Shown here in pieces: positions 43,982 to 53,675 of a stretch of 64,000 bases of DNA (the first letter of the stretch is position 1; the number at the start of each line of letters is the position of its first letter). A model generated the notes under the pieces. The model was given only the letters and a program-made list of their open reading frames with translations, was not told where the DNA came from and ran no database searches. Position numbers and translations under genes: made by a program. The DNA is taken from the NCBI GenBank assembly GCA_026417625.1, contig JAOACW010000004.1, positions 62,001-126,000 of the forward strand, written 5' to 3'. Origin of the DNA: Syntrophales bacterium. GTDB lineage: Bacteria; Desulfobacterota; Syntrophia; Syntrophales; UBA8958.

Positions 43982-44576
43982 TATTGTGGATCTCACAGAA
44001 GTTGCCAATTTCGGAAAGAGCCGAAGCAAGCGATTTCTAGAACGAGTTTTCACCAAAGAAGAACAGAGACTTATAGAGGGAAGCGAGTGGCCGGACAGGA
44101 TTCTCTGGCTCTTATGGGCAGCGAAGGAGGCCACCTATAAAGTGCTTGTAAAAATGGTTCCTGAAGTTACTTTTGTACCTCGAAACTACCCGATTGAACG
44201 TCTGCAGTTTGAAGGGTATGATGCAGGTTACTCGGATGTGCTAGGCTCTGTACATCATAATGGTATCCGCGTTCCCTTTCTAGGTGAGATGTCGGAATCT
44301 TTCGTTCACGTGTGTGCTATTTACCCGCATTTGTCCTTTCCTGTTTACCGGGAAATCTTCCCCTGTTCGGAACGTCACTCAGAGGAGATTAGAAAACGCC
44401 TCGCCCGTCGAATTGGAGAATTGTTTTCCATTGGGGAAGAAGAAGTACATGTGATCAGGGATAAAACAACACGCGGGTTGGGTCATCCCTATGTGGTCGT
44501 TGCCGGACATGTAGGGAAGGTTGATGTAAGTTTAAGCCATGATTATACATTTGCTGCTTATGCGATCTGTTATTGA
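43953..44576 (+). CDS. 4'-phosphopantetheinyl transferase
   Basis: A 207-residue PPTase with GNDIVDL near residue 7 and WAAKEATYK near 60, the Mg2+ and CoA-binding motifs. It converts apo-ACP to holo-ACP, probably for the atypical ACP encoded two genes upstream. A longer frame starts at 43926; ATG 43953 best places GNDIVDL. It overlaps the acyltransferase gene by 29 bases. It ends the operon. Confidence 0.85.
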   Translation: MSIFGTIGNDIVDLTEVANFGKSRSKRFLERVFTKEEQRLIEGSEWPDRILWLLWAAKEATYKVLVKMVPEVTFVPRNYPIERLQFEGYDAGYSDVLGSVHHNGIRVPFLGEMSESFVHVCAIYPHLSFPVYREIFPCSERHSEEIRKRLARRIGELFSIGEEEVHVIRDKTTRGLGHPYVVVAGHVGKVDVSLSHDYTFAAYAICY

Positions 44577-44633
44577 ACGAGTTTAAGTTTTAAGTGGATG
44601 ATTTTCCCCTTCATTTGGGGTATATAAATCTCC

Positions 44634-46142
44634 GTGAAATTATTGATACTCAGAAAAGAAAAGCTAATTCTTTTCACCTTTTTTACAATCCATTCCTTTT
44701 TTGTTTTCCTTTTTGCAGGTTCTGTATGGGGTATTACTATAGACTTTCTGGGTGGTACAGGAGGGGTTAAAGGTTCATCTATCCTTCTAGACACGGGAAA
44801 GGAAAAGATCCTAATCGATTGCGGATCGGCTGTCGAAGGTAAGACGGTGAGAGGAAATTTTGATTTTGATCCTTCCTCTATAGATTATCTCTTCATCACG
44901 CATGCGCATAATGACCACATAGGGAGGATTCCAGAACTCATCGAAAGGGGTTTTAAAGGTAGGATCATAGGTACGAAGGCTACACGTGATCTTTTGACGA
45001 TTGTTCTGAGACAGGATCATTCCCATTCCCCTGGACGTGTATACCACAGTAAACTGATCGAGACGATCCTCGCCAAATATGAACCTTATCCCTACAGGGA
45101 GACTGTTAGATTGAGGCCTGGTTTGATTTTTCGTCTTCACAATGCAGGACACATTCTGGGTTCCTCTGTGGTGGAGTTAGTTGTTGGTGAGGGTAAGGAT
45201 CAACTCTCTTTTGTATTTTCGGGTGATCTAGGGAGTCGTGATCATCTCTTTCTCGGAGGGCCCGATTACATTGAGAGGGCTGATTACGTGATTGTGGAGG
45301 GAACGTATGGTCCTGTTAAAAAGATGAAGATCCCCCTGGAGAACCTGGGAAAGCGTATAGGGGAAACGCTCAAATCGGGAGGGAGCGTGCTCATTCCAGC
45401 CTTTGCGTTGGATCGAACGCAGCAGGTGCTTTTTGCTCTAAGGGAGTTCAAATGTAAGGGGTTTATCCCTAAGGATACACCGGTTTATGCTGATAGCAAA
45501 ACGGCAAAGGAAATTACGGAGATCTATAGGAAATTTATAAATTACTTCGACCCCGAATACAGGAGATCTCTCTCCTGTGAGAGGGATCCTTTTTATTTCC
45601 GTGGGCTGAAATGGGTTTCCAAGGAGCGGGTTTTGAGTTACCATTCTGAGAAAAAACCAGCTATCTTCCTTACTTCGGGTGGGATACTGGAATATGGTAA
45701 CGTTCTAGATCACCTCTCGGTTATGGCGGAAGATCCTAAGAATCTCCTAGTTATTGTGAATCATCAGCCGGCTGGCAGTTTAGGGGACAAACTGCTTAAA
45801 GGACAGCGTTCGGTCTGTATTCCCCGGTGGGATGCCACAGGAACATCTAAGGGTGATTGTCTTATGATGGATGTTCGCATGAGTGTTATGCCTTTCCAGG
45901 GGTTTGCGGGGCATGCGGACGGTTATGAGATTCTCGAATGGTTGTCACGGGTAAGGGGGATAAGAAAAGTCTTCGTGGTACACGGTGATTATCAGAATGT
46001 TCATGCGATGGCACGCACCATTAAGACAAAACTGGGGTTGGATGCAGTAGCTCCTCGAAAGGGAGAGATTTTTATTATAGACAAGAACATTCGATCGATA
46101 CAAACCCGTTCAGGAAGGAACTTATGCGCCAGTTTTGGATAG
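44634..46142 (+). CDS. Beta-CASP metallo-beta-lactamase-fold hydrolase with hydrophobic N-terminus
   Basis: A 502-residue protein. Residues about 10-34 form a hydrophobic segment like a signal peptide or anchor (ending AGSVWG). Then comes the MBL core with THAHNDHIGR and NAGHILGSS, and a beta-CASP domain with VIVEGTYG, GFAGHADGYEIL and VVHGDYQN. Beta-CASP MBL proteins are normally cytoplasmic RNA nucleases (CPSF73/RNase J-like), so an export signal is odd. The start is GTG with no clear RBS; a TTG three codons on would keep the hydrophobic segment. It lies 57 bases after the PPTase gene and eight before a phosphoesterase gene. Confidence 0.82.
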   Translation: MKLLILRKEKLILFTFFTIHSFFVFLFAGSVWGITIDFLGGTGGVKGSSILLDTGKEKILIDCGSAVEGKTVRGNFDFDPSSIDYLFITHAHNDHIGRIPELIERGFKGRIIGTKATRDLLTIVLRQDHSHSPGRVYHSKLIETILAKYEPYPYRETVRLRPGLIFRLHNAGHILGSSVVELVVGEGKDQLSFVFSGDLGSRDHLFLGGPDYIERADYVIVEGTYGPVKKMKIPLENLGKRIGETLKSGGSVLIPAFALDRTQQVLFALREFKCKGFIPKDTPVYADSKTAKEITEIYRKFINYFDPEYRRSLSCERDPFYFRGLKWVSKERVLSYHSEKKPAIFLTSGGILEYGNVLDHLSVMAEDPKNLLVIVNHQPAGSLGDKLLKGQRSVCIPRWDATGTSKGDCLMMDVRMSVMPFQGFAGHADGYEILEWLSRVRGIRKVFVVHGDYQNVHAMARTIKTKLGLDAVAPRKGEIFIIDKNIRSIQTRSGRNLCASFG

Positions 46143-46149
46143 GTAGCAG

Positions 46150-47424
46150 ATGAATATCGTTGTGATTAGCGATCTTCATTTGAGTGAGGGATGGAAATCA
46201 AGTACAGGGCGGATCAGTCGGCTGGAGGATTTCTTCTTTGATGACGCATTTGAGCGTTTTCTCTGCTGGCTGAATTCTGAGGGTCGTCGTTTAGGCGTGC
46301 CGTGGCGGCTTGTCATAGCAGGGGATATGGTTGATTTTTTGCAGATTGTGGAAATTCCTACAGATATGGATTTGAAACTCCGTCCATCAGAACTGGAGTT
46401 TGGACTCGGTACTTCCTCTGACCGAACTGTGTGGAAACTCAATGTACTGATGAATGGGCATGATCGTTTTTTCCGGGCTCTTATCTCATTTCTCGCTGCA
46501 GGGAATCATTTAAGTGTTGTTGCTGGTAATCACGATATCGAATGGACAATGCCGGAGGTTAAGAGGGCGTTTTTGGAGTTTCTTGAAAACAAAGCCCGAA
46601 AAATGGGGTGTGATTTTCTGAGGTCAAACGTGACATTTCATACGTGGTTTTATTTTGAGAAAGGTACAGTCTGGATCGAACACGGACATCAGTACGATGC
46701 TCTGAATTCTTTTGACTTTCCATATTACCCATACATTCCTCAAACCAGGGAAATTCTCCTTCCGGCAGGTTCTTTCTTCGTTCGTTATCTCTTCAATACC
46801 GTGGAACAGATCAACCCCTTTGCGGATAATATTAAACCTATAGGGGAGTATCTTAGGCGCTATCTGTTTAGGTTGTTTCTGTCCCGAAATGTTTGGAAAG
46901 CCCTGAGGGCTTTTGTCAGGATTGTGGAGAAGATTCGTCCCCTCTCTGGCGAGGATAGAAAGAGACTCTCTGCTTTGAACTTCGAGGGAATGGTGGCTGA
47001 TGCGTTGCAGTTTGATATTTCTCGATTGCAATTGGAAAGGTTGCGTAGTATGTGGGTACCTTCCAGCATATACAATGAAGGGGTTGTGGGAAACCTTGTT
47101 CGTTTCTTTAGGAGCGGAGGAGACGAAGAATATGCAGAAATTGCCGCAGTTATTGCGGATATTTTGGATGTGAAAGTTGTATGTTTCGGACATACACATA
47201 ATGCCGATGTGAGAGTTCTGGATCGGAGGAGTTGCTATGTTAATACCGGTACCTGGTCTCGTGTCTTTTGTCACGATGAAACAGAGAAATTGATCCGTAG
47301 CGAACAGTGTTTTCCTTTTTTGAGTATTGTTCGCAATGACAGTGATCGTTGGGATGTAAGACTCATGAATTGGAGAGACGAGCTCGGTAGAGGGGAAGAG
47401 CTGAAACTTTTTGCTTTTTCTTAA
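46150..47424 (+). CDS. Calcineurin-like metallophosphoesterase
   Basis: A 424-residue protein with the full di-metal set: SDLHLSE at the start, GDMVDF near residue 58, GNHDIEW near 126, HGHQYDA near 178 and GHTHNADV near 347. The middle (about 200-330) is an inserted helical region rich in Arg and Phe, possibly membrane-associating. A role like LpxH (a UDP-diacylglucosamine hydrolase) is possible, but the protein is much longer. It follows the beta-CASP gene by seven bases. Confidence 0.82.
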   Translation: MNIVVISDLHLSEGWKSSTGRISRLEDFFFDDAFERFLCWLNSEGRRLGVPWRLVIAGDMVDFLQIVEIPTDMDLKLRPSELEFGLGTSSDRTVWKLNVLMNGHDRFFRALISFLAAGNHLSVVAGNHDIEWTMPEVKRAFLEFLENKARKMGCDFLRSNVTFHTWFYFEKGTVWIEHGHQYDALNSFDFPYYPYIPQTREILLPAGSFFVRYLFNTVEQINPFADNIKPIGEYLRRYLFRLFLSRNVWKALRAFVRIVEKIRPLSGEDRKRLSALNFEGMVADALQFDISRLQLERLRSMWVPSSIYNEGVVGNLVRFFRSGGDEEYAEIAAVIADILDVKVVCFGHTHNADVRVLDRRSCYVNTGTWSRVFCHDETEKLIRSEQCFPFLSIVRNDSDRWDVRLMNWRDELGRGEELKLFAFS

Positions 47425-47438
47425 AGGGGGGAACAAAA

Positions 47439-49895
47439 GTGCAGGACTATTCCGATGAATATAGACAACTTTACTACATTTTAGCGGAACGTTCCTTCGC
47501 GGGGATATACGTAGTCCAGGAAGGAAAATTTGTGTACCTAAACCCCAACGCCGCCCTTTATGTAGGTTATGTCCCTGAAGAGCTCATAGGTAGAGATTCT
47601 ATATCGCTGGTACATCCGGATGATCGTGAAATGGCGAAGAACAATGCCCGGCGTATGCTCCGGGGAGAAAGCAGTGTTCCATACGAATTCAGAGTTATAA
47701 CAAAGCAGGGACAGATTAGATGGATACAGGAGACCGTTACGCCAATCGCGTGGAACGGTAAGAGGGCTGTTCTTGGTAATGCCCTAGATGTGACGTTCAA
47801 GAAAGAGATGGATTTAGTCTTAAGGAAGAGTGAGTTGTACTTTCGCAGTCTCTTTGAAAATCTGAACGATGCGGCTTTTGTGATGGAAGAGGATCGTTTC
47901 ATCCGCTGTAATCGTAAGGCTTTGGAACTGTTCCGCTGCAAACTGGAGGATATAATTGGAGAGACACCTTATGAACATTTCTCTCCATCTCATCAGCCTG
48001 ATGGACGCCCTTCGCGTGAAGCAGCTCTGGAGTATATAAGGAGGGCTAAAGAGGGGGAGCCTCAGGTTTTCACCTGGGTGCATAGAAGACTGGACGGCGA
48101 GGATTTTGAGACAATTGTTAGCTTGAGTAGAATATTTGAGCCCGGTGGCGAAGTTCATTTGATCGCTATTGTTCATGATATCACGGAGCTCAAAAGAATA
48201 GAAGACGCCCTACGCGAAAGTGAGCTTCAGTTCAGGACTCTGGTAGAACAGACACCCGATTTTATATTCCGTGTGGATCGTCGTGGAATGTTTACTTACG
48301 CTAATCCCCGTTTTGAGGATCTTTTGGGTTACACGAGGGATGAGCTCTACGGAAAACCTTTCACGATCGTCGTTGCCCCGTATTGTATTGATACTGTGAG
48401 AGCTAACTTTAAAAGGGGTATTAGAGGAGAATTCATTCAACCGTACGAGGCTGATCTTCTGGCAAAGGATGGTACCGTTTATCCAGTTGAATTTATGACG
48501 ACCACCTTGTGGGACGAAGAAAAAAGACCCATTGGTCGTTTTGGTATAGGTCGTCGTATTGAGGAGCGCCGTAAGGCAGAAAAACATACAAAAGATGCCT
48601 ACGCTTTTTTGCGAAATGTCCTTGATTTCTCTCCGGATGCGACAGTTGTCCTGGACCGTGAGAAAAAGGTTGTTATTTGGAACCGAGCTATGGAAGAGCT
48701 TACGGGTGTTCCAGCTTCTCAAGTAGTTGGGACGGATGATTATTCATTGCCATTTTATGGCTACAAAAGACACATCGTTGCAGATTTGATCTTAGGGACT
48801 GGAGAGTCTGCCGATACAGATATTTTTCAATCACTTCGGCGGGAAGGGGAGACGGTAATTGCGGAGGTTGAGGTTGTTTTTCCTCAAACGCGGAAAAAAA
48901 GGGCCATCTGGATACAAGCTGCACCTTTGAGGGATGAGCAGGGAGCTTTAATGGGGGCTATAGAGACCATTAGGGACATAACGGAGATGCGTCAACGAGA
49001 GGAGGCCTTGCGGCTGAGCGAGGAACGTTACAGGAGTATTATTGAGAATATGGGGGATGGTTACTATGAGGTGGATCTGCGTGGTAATATCTTATACATG
49101 AACAGTGCCGCTATTCAAATCACAGGACGCAGGAGGGATGAGCTTATCGGTGCGAGTTTTCGTATACTTGCGTCTGAAGCTGATGCCCAGAGAATATACG
49201 AGGTTTTCAATGAGGTCTTCCGCACGGGAAGTACGTTAAAGAGAGTGGACTGGAAGATGATGCGTCCCGACGGTAAAGAACAGTACGTCCAGGTAACGGT
49301 AAGTTTGGTGAGGGATGTGGAAGGTCGGGTTACAGGTTTTCGGGGAATTATTCATGATGTGACAGAGCAACGTCTCTATGCCGAGAAGATCCAATGGATG
49401 GCTTATCATGATGTTCTGACAGGTTTACCGAATAGGGCTCTTTTCATGGATCGTTTGCGTCAAATGCTTGCCCATGTGAAGCGTGTTGAAGAGCGATTTG
49501 TTGTGATGTTAGTAGATCTAGATAATTTCAAGGAAGTGAATGATAGTTATGGTCACGATATAGGAGATGAACTGCTCAAGGAAATCTCGTTACAAATGAG
49601 GAGCAAACTCCGTGAAAGGGATACAGTTGCTCGCTTGGGTGGTGATGAGTTTATTTTGCTCTTTCCAGGGGTAAAGGACAAGAGAAGTGCCTGTAAAGTG
49701 GGGGATAAAGTCCTAAAAATTGTTAATAATAAATACAGGATAAGGGACGTTGAATTTAATGTTGCCGCCAGTGTGGGCATTGTTATGTCTCCTGATGATG
49801 GAAAAGATGCGGATGAGCTTGTGCGGAAAGCGGATCTAGCCATGTACAGAGCAAAGGCAAAGGGAGGCCGGCGCTATGAGTTTGCCTCTATGTGA
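47439..49895 (+). CDS. Diguanylate cyclase with five PAS domains
   Basis: An 818-residue cytoplasmic sensor. Five PAS/PAC units run from about residue 8 to 645, each closing with a DITE/DVTE-type linker, and are followed by a GGDEF domain (650-815). The active motif RLGGDEFILLFPG is intact, and RERD five residues before it is a complete RxxD inhibitory site, so feedback by c-di-GMP is expected. No transmembrane segment or EAL domain is visible. The GTG start is preceded by AAAGGGGGG. Confidence 0.93.
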   Translation: MQDYSDEYRQLYYILAERSFAGIYVVQEGKFVYLNPNAALYVGYVPEELIGRDSISLVHPDDREMAKNNARRMLRGESSVPYEFRVITKQGQIRWIQETVTPIAWNGKRAVLGNALDVTFKKEMDLVLRKSELYFRSLFENLNDAAFVMEEDRFIRCNRKALELFRCKLEDIIGETPYEHFSPSHQPDGRPSREAALEYIRRAKEGEPQVFTWVHRRLDGEDFETIVSLSRIFEPGGEVHLIAIVHDITELKRIEDALRESELQFRTLVEQTPDFIFRVDRRGMFTYANPRFEDLLGYTRDELYGKPFTIVVAPYCIDTVRANFKRGIRGEFIQPYEADLLAKDGTVYPVEFMTTTLWDEEKRPIGRFGIGRRIEERRKAEKHTKDAYAFLRNVLDFSPDATVVLDREKKVVIWNRAMEELTGVPASQVVGTDDYSLPFYGYKRHIVADLILGTGESADTDIFQSLRREGETVIAEVEVVFPQTRKKRAIWIQAAPLRDEQGALMGAIETIRDITEMRQREEALRLSEERYRSIIENMGDGYYEVDLRGNILYMNSAAIQITGRRRDELIGASFRILASEADAQRIYEVFNEVFRTGSTLKRVDWKMMRPDGKEQYVQVTVSLVRDVEGRVTGFRGIIHDVTEQRLYAEKIQWMAYHDVLTGLPNRALFMDRLRQMLAHVKRVEERFVVMLVDLDNFKEVNDSYGHDIGDELLKEISLQMRSKLRERDTVARLGGDEFILLFPGVKDKRSACKVGDKVLKIVNNKYRIRDVEFNVAASVGIVMSPDDGKDADELVRKADLAMYRAKAKGGRRYEFASM

Positions 49896-49905
49896 GCTGA
49901 TGTGT

Positions 49906-50376
49906 TTAGAACTCGATGTTGAGATGGACTTCCGTATCAAATAGATTGGTGAATGATTTTAACATTTCTGATGAGTTGTAATTTTTAATAATGTCCTCCA
50001 GAGACTTATCTCTTTTGTCGTTGCTCGTTTTTTCGATCATTTTGAACTGTGGTTGTCTCGTGGTATCCGTGCGGCCGAACTGAAGATTCACCTTTGGGCC
50101 CGCTTCTGATACTTGCCCCGATTCTTTTTTATTTACACCATATTCGGGAATTCCTACGAGGTGACTGCCGAACGATTCTCTATTACTCAAGTCCTTTTTA
50201 GTTTGGGGAGATATGGGAGAGACCATGGGTGTGCCCATTTTCAATTCCCATCGAACGGTGAAAGGAGGAGGAGAGAAGAGTTCCTGCTGATTCTCGTTGG
50301 CGAGGACCAGTGATATGCTGGTGGTCAAAAGTATTGTAAGAAGAATATTAAATTTTTTCTTTAGGGTGAGTGTCAT
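49906..50376 (-). CDS. Small secreted protein of unknown function
   Basis: A 156-residue protein with a clear N-terminal signal (basic start, hydrophobic residues 9-26, then ANENQQ). The mature part is polar, with FSPPPFTVRWELKMG near residue 35, a basic/Ser-rich middle and a C-terminus ending LNIEF. I recognise no family. It is convergent with the diguanylate cyclase gene (10 bases apart) and has AT-rich codons. It lies upstream of no other gene on its strand within the window. Confidence 0.6.
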   Translation of the reverse strand: MTLTLKKKFNILLTILLTTSISLVLANENQQELFSPPPFTVRWELKMGTPMVSPISPQTKKDLSNRESFGSHLVGIPEYGVNKKESGQVSEAGPKVNLQFGRTDTTRQPQFKMIEKTSNDKRDKSLEDIIKNYNSSEMLKSFTNLFDTEVHLNIEF

Positions 50377-50414
50377 TGTTGTGAATCGAGCAGGCAGAAC
50401 AAATGTTACTTCGT

Positions 50415-50455
50415 TAAATGAAAAGAGGCGATCGGTATTCTAACCGATCGCCTCT
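50415..50455 (-). terminator. groEL terminator
   Basis: A 13-bp perfect stem, AGAGGCGATCGGT with ACCGATCGCCTCT around a six-base loop. On the minus strand it is followed by CTTTTCATTT, directly after groEL. Confidence 0.9.
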
Positions 50456-50469
50456 GCTTTTCAAATTTT

Positions 50470-52113
50470 TTAGTACTCTAGGTCCTCCATTCCTCCTCCG
50501 GGCGGCATCCCTCCTGGCATACCTGGCTGAGTTTTGGGTTTGGGTTTTTCCGCTACCATGGCTTCAGTAGTCATGAGCAGGGATGCGACTGAGCAAGCGT
50601 TCTGCAGAGCTAGACGTGTGACCTTTGTAGGATCTATTATACCCGCCTCAAACATGCTTCTGAACTCCCCTCTTTCAGCATCGAAACCAAAATCATCTTT
50701 CCCCTCTTTGACTTTCTCCACAATGATAGATCCTTCGTATCCAGCGTTGGCGGCAATCTGACGCAGTGGTTCTTCAAGGGCTCTTCTTACGATGTTCAAC
50801 CCGTGTTGTTCTTCATCGGGTAGTTGTACATCTTTAAGGGCTTCCAACGCCCGTATATAAGCAACTCCACCTCCGGGAACAACACCCTCTTCCACCGCTG
50901 CCTTGGTGGCGTTCAGGGCGTCTTCAACCCGTGCCTTCTTTTCTTTCATCTCTATTTCTGTAGCAGCTCCAACTTTTATGACAGCCACCCCACCCACTAG
51001 TTTGGCGAGCCGCTCCTGCAGTTTCTCGCGGTCGTAATCTGATTTGGTTTCCTCGATCTGGGCACGGATCTGCTTGACGCGAGCTGCAATGTCCTCGCTT
51101 TTGCCACCACCTTCTATGAGTGTTGTATTGTCCTTATCAATGATAATTTGTTTGCACGTACCTAGGTCGTTTATTGTGACATTTTCCAGTTTGATACCCA
51201 TGTCCTCAGAGATAAACTTACCACCTGTGAGTATGGCAATATCCTCCAACATCCCCTTTCTTCTCTCGCCGAAGGCTGGTGCTTTAACTGCGGCACACTT
51301 AAGCGTGCCTCTTAATTTGTTTACAACGAGTGTCGCCAAAGCCTCACCCTCGACATCCTCAGCAACTATTAACAAGGGTTTGCCACTCCTCGCCACCTGT
51401 TCTAGTACAGGAAGGAGGTCCTTCATGGAGCTTATCTTTTTCTCATGGACAAGGACGTAGGCATCTTCTAGACGAACTTCCATCTTGTCAGGGTTTGTAA
51501 TGAAGTATGGGGAAATGTAACCACGATCGAACTGCATTCCCTCTACAATTTCCAACGTCGTTTCCATTCCTTTTGCCTCTTCCACCGTGATTACCCCTTC
51601 TTTACCAACCTTATCCATCGCTTCGGCGATGATCTCACCTATACTGGTGTCATTATTGGCGGAGATGGCACCCACCTGAGTAATCTCCTTCTTGTCTTTC
51701 ACAGGTTTAGAGATTTTTTTGAGCTCTTCCACCACAAGAGCTACTGCTTTATCAACACCCCGTTTCAATGCCATGGGATTCATACCAGCCGCTACCAGTT
51801 TGACCCCTTCTTTGAAAATTGCCTGTGCGAGGATTGTGGCTGTTGTTGTGCCATCACCGGCAAGATCAGAGGTGCGGGATGCTACTTCTTTGACCATCTG
51901 TGCGCCCATGTTTTCGAATTTGTCTTCCAGTTCTATTTCCTTGGCAACGGTAACGCCATCTTTGGTGATTGTCGGAGATCCCCATTTTTTCTCAATGACA
52001 ACGTTCCGACCTTTTGGGCCTAAGGTCACTTTAACGGCGTTGGCTAGAGTATCAACGCCTTTCATTATCTTTTCTCTTCCAAGCACATTGTATTTTATTT
52101 CTTTTGCAGCCAT
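50470..52113 (-). CDS. groEL: Chaperonin GroEL
   Basis: A 547-residue Hsp60 with the ATP site [16 protein letters not shown] and [11 protein letters not shown] near residues 30-90, and the Gly/Met-rich tail [11 protein letters not shown]. The last residues are EDLEY, ending in Tyr rather than the common GGM repeat. It folds proteins together with GroES, encoded just upstream. Confidence 0.98.
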   Translation of the reverse strand: MAAKEIKYNVLGREKIMKGVDTLANAVKVTLGPKGRNVVIEKKWGSPTITKDGVTVAKEIELEDKFENMGAQMVKEVASRTSDLAGDGTTTATILAQAIFKEGVKLVAAGMNPMALKRGVDKAVALVVEELKKISKPVKDKKEITQVGAISANNDTSIGEIIAEAMDKVGKEGVITVEEAKGMETTLEIVEGMQFDRGYISPYFITNPDKMEVRLEDAYVLVHEKKISSMKDLLPVLEQVARSGKPLLIVAEDVEGEALATLVVNKLRGTLKCAAVKAPAFGERRKGMLEDIAILTGGKFISEDMGIKLENVTINDLGTCKQIIIDKDNTTLIEGGGKSEDIAARVKQIRAQIEETKSDYDREKLQERLAKLVGGVAVIKVGAATEIEMKEKKARVEDALNATKAAVEEGVVPGGGVAYIRALEALKDVQLPDEEQHGLNIVRRALEEPLRQIAANAGYEGSIIVEKVKEGKDDFGFDAERGEFRSMFEAGIIDPTKVTRLALQNACSVASLLMTTEAMVAEKPKPKTQPGMPGGMPPGGGMEDLEY

Positions 52114-52128
52114 TTTCCCATCCCCCTT

Positions 52129-52419
52129 TCATTTTTCGAGCACGCAGAGAATATCGTCTTCGCGCATCATGAGATGTTCCTCACCGTTAATCTTGACCTC
52201 TGTCCCGGCATATCGGCTGAAAAGTACCCGATCGCCAACCTTCACCTCCATGGGTATCCTTTTCCCTTCACGGTCCGTTTTTCCAGGACCAACCGCAACT
52301 ATCTCACCTTCCTGCGGTTTTTCTTTGGCCGTGTCAGGAATGATGATCCCCCCTGGGGTTTTCTCTTCACTGCTTACGCGTTTGACAAGGACCTGGTCAT
52401 GTAGTGGTTTAATTTTCAT
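52129..52419 (-). CDS. groES: Co-chaperonin GroES
   Basis: A 96-residue Hsp10 with [12 protein letters not shown] at the start, the mobile loop [14 protein letters not shown] and [18 protein letters not shown] near the end. A strong GAGGAGG RBS precedes the ATG. It lies 15 bases before groEL. Confidence 0.98.
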   Translation of the reverse strand: MKIKPLHDQVLVKRVSSEEKTPGGIIIPDTAKEKPQEGEIVAVGPGKTDREGKRIPMEVKVGDRVLFSRYAGTEVKINGEEHLMMREDDILCVLEK

Positions 52420-52490
52420 AGAGACTACCTCCTCAATAACAGGTAATTATTGACAATTTCCAAGCTTTGGGGATTTGCGAAAAGAAATCT

Positions 52491-52516
52491 AATCATGAAA
52501 GTCTGATTGTCAAGGG
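52491..52516 (-). promoter_or_regulatory. Possible heat-shock (sigma-32-like) promoter of groES-groEL
   Basis: The minus strand reads TCTCACCCTCACCCTTGAC, close to the sigma-32 -35 (CNCCCTTGAA), then TTTCATGATTA about 13 bases on, a poor match to CCCCATTTA. No CIRCE palindrome is seen between this site and groES. Confidence 0.35.
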
Positions 52517-52533
52517 TGAGGGTGAGATTATTT

Positions 52534-53145
52534 TTATGTGCACACTGCCCGGGTTTTTGAATCGCTGTACTCTGAGGCAGTGCAGACTCTCTCCTCGTTC
52601 CACATCAAAAATTTAATTACCATTTCCCAGCAAGGATGGGCTTTTATAATTCTTTTCTTAAATTGTTTCCATCTCCACTCTGGTATGGGTCTCAAGGAAA
52701 GGTCAGGGCAGAAGCTGGCATCGTAGAAGACGACACCTTTTTCATTTTCTATTAGCATGTCCCGGACAGATACATGTTCAACGTATCCCGGACACTCCAT
52801 ATCTCCACCTTGAAACGAGAAAGGATAAAGCCAACAGACCCGGGGACGGAGTGGGTGTTCGTAAATGGCACAGAGGTTGTCGTGTCTCTGAAAGGGGCAG
52901 GGTTGGGGATGGGTGGTCAATTTGGAAAGGTATCGTTCTCGGTATGTTTTGAGGAGCTCATCTTCGTTTCTATGAAGATCCCTTGCTATGATGATAAGAT
53001 GATTGTCAGGAATGTAGGGAGTATAGGTTTTACACCTCCTACCAGACTTACGACAAACAAAAGGTACGATCAGATCAAGATCGGGAAACTCGATCTTGGT
53101 AAAAAGCCCTCTTTTGGGGTCAATTTTAAATATGTCTCTTTCCAT
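52534..53145 (-). CDS. YkgJ family cysteine-cluster protein
   Basis: A 203-residue protein with the family's spaced cysteines, here VCRKSGRRCKTY, PCPFQRHDNLCAIY, RPRVCWLYPF and MECPGY, expected to bind zinc or an Fe-S cluster. The function is unknown for most members; some are linked to metal-cluster or flagellin modification. The 284 bases upstream, to the biotinyl protein gene, hold only a possible promoter. Confidence 0.82.
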   Translation of the reverse strand: MERDIFKIDPKRGLFTKIEFPDLDLIVPFVCRKSGRRCKTYTPYIPDNHLIIIARDLHRNEDELLKTYRERYLSKLTTHPQPCPFQRHDNLCAIYEHPLRPRVCWLYPFSFQGGDMECPGYVEHVSVRDMLIENEKGVVFYDASFCPDLSLRPIPEWRWKQFKKRIIKAHPCWEMVIKFLMWNEERVCTASEYSDSKTRAVCT

Positions 53146-53429
53146 TGGTTGACCTTTATCCGGCTGGAGTTTCTAGGTAGCGGAGTGTTAGATTCTACTG
53201 GAGGAAAAAATTCCTACGGGGAAAATATGATTCGTATGACTAGCTTGTAGCACTTACGTAAAATATCGTTGTGTATTATATGCATTTATTTCGGTAAAGG
53301 CAACAGAAAATTGCTTATTATTCGTTGACAGGATAACTTTTTTTGGTGTAGTTTTTTTCCGATTTTATTCATTGTCCTAAGCATCTTAACTTTATGCTGT
53401 CACATTGAAACACTTGGGAGGTTAGGAAA

Positions 53430-53645
53430 ATGGGTTATGAGTTGCTCTCTCCGATTCCCGGTAAAGTCATGAAGATAATGGTCAAAGAGGGTGAAATGAC
53501 ACGTGAAGACGAAGAAGTAATGAGCATAGAATCCATGAAAATGGAGAATCTAATATACTCACCCACTACGGGCCGTATAACCAAAATAGCCGTAAAAGTA
53601 GGTGATGAAGTTGAGGTTAACGATCTTCTCATGGTGATTGAGTGA
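53430..53645 (+). CDS. Stand-alone biotinyl/lipoyl carrier domain protein
   Basis: A 71-residue single-domain protein with the biotinylation motif ESMKMEN (modified Lys between two Met) and the flanking PIPGKVMKIMVKEG and VGDEVEVNDLLMVIE strands. It probably carries CO2 or an acyl unit for a biotin-dependent (de)carboxylase whose other subunits are not here. TTGACA at about 53330 may be its -35, and GGGAGG is its RBS. Confidence 0.9.
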   Translation: MGYELLSPIPGKVMKIMVKEGEMTREDEEVMSIESMKMENLIYSPTTGRITKIAVKVGDEVEVNDLLMVIE

Positions 53646-53675
53646 ATTGCTTATGGTTGAAAGGCGGGCAGCAAT

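Noticed and set aside
46624-47436. 270-codon open frame opposite the metallophosphoesterase
   Set aside because: It is antisense to a gene with complete catalytic motifs, with no RBS or recognisable domain.
51692-52453. Long 253-codon open frame on the plus strand opposite groEL/groES
   Set aside because: It lies entirely antisense to two certain genes and its product shows low-complexity Ser/Thr/Pro composition without any motif; it is a shadow frame.
52420-52533. CIRCE (HrcA) element before groES
   Set aside because: No TTAGCACTC-N9-GAGTGCTAA palindrome is present; only a weak sigma-32-like site is visible.
53646-53675. yybP-ykoY (Mn) riboswitch before the TerC gene
   Set aside because: Only 30 bases separate it from the upstream gene, too short, and no motif of that class is seen.
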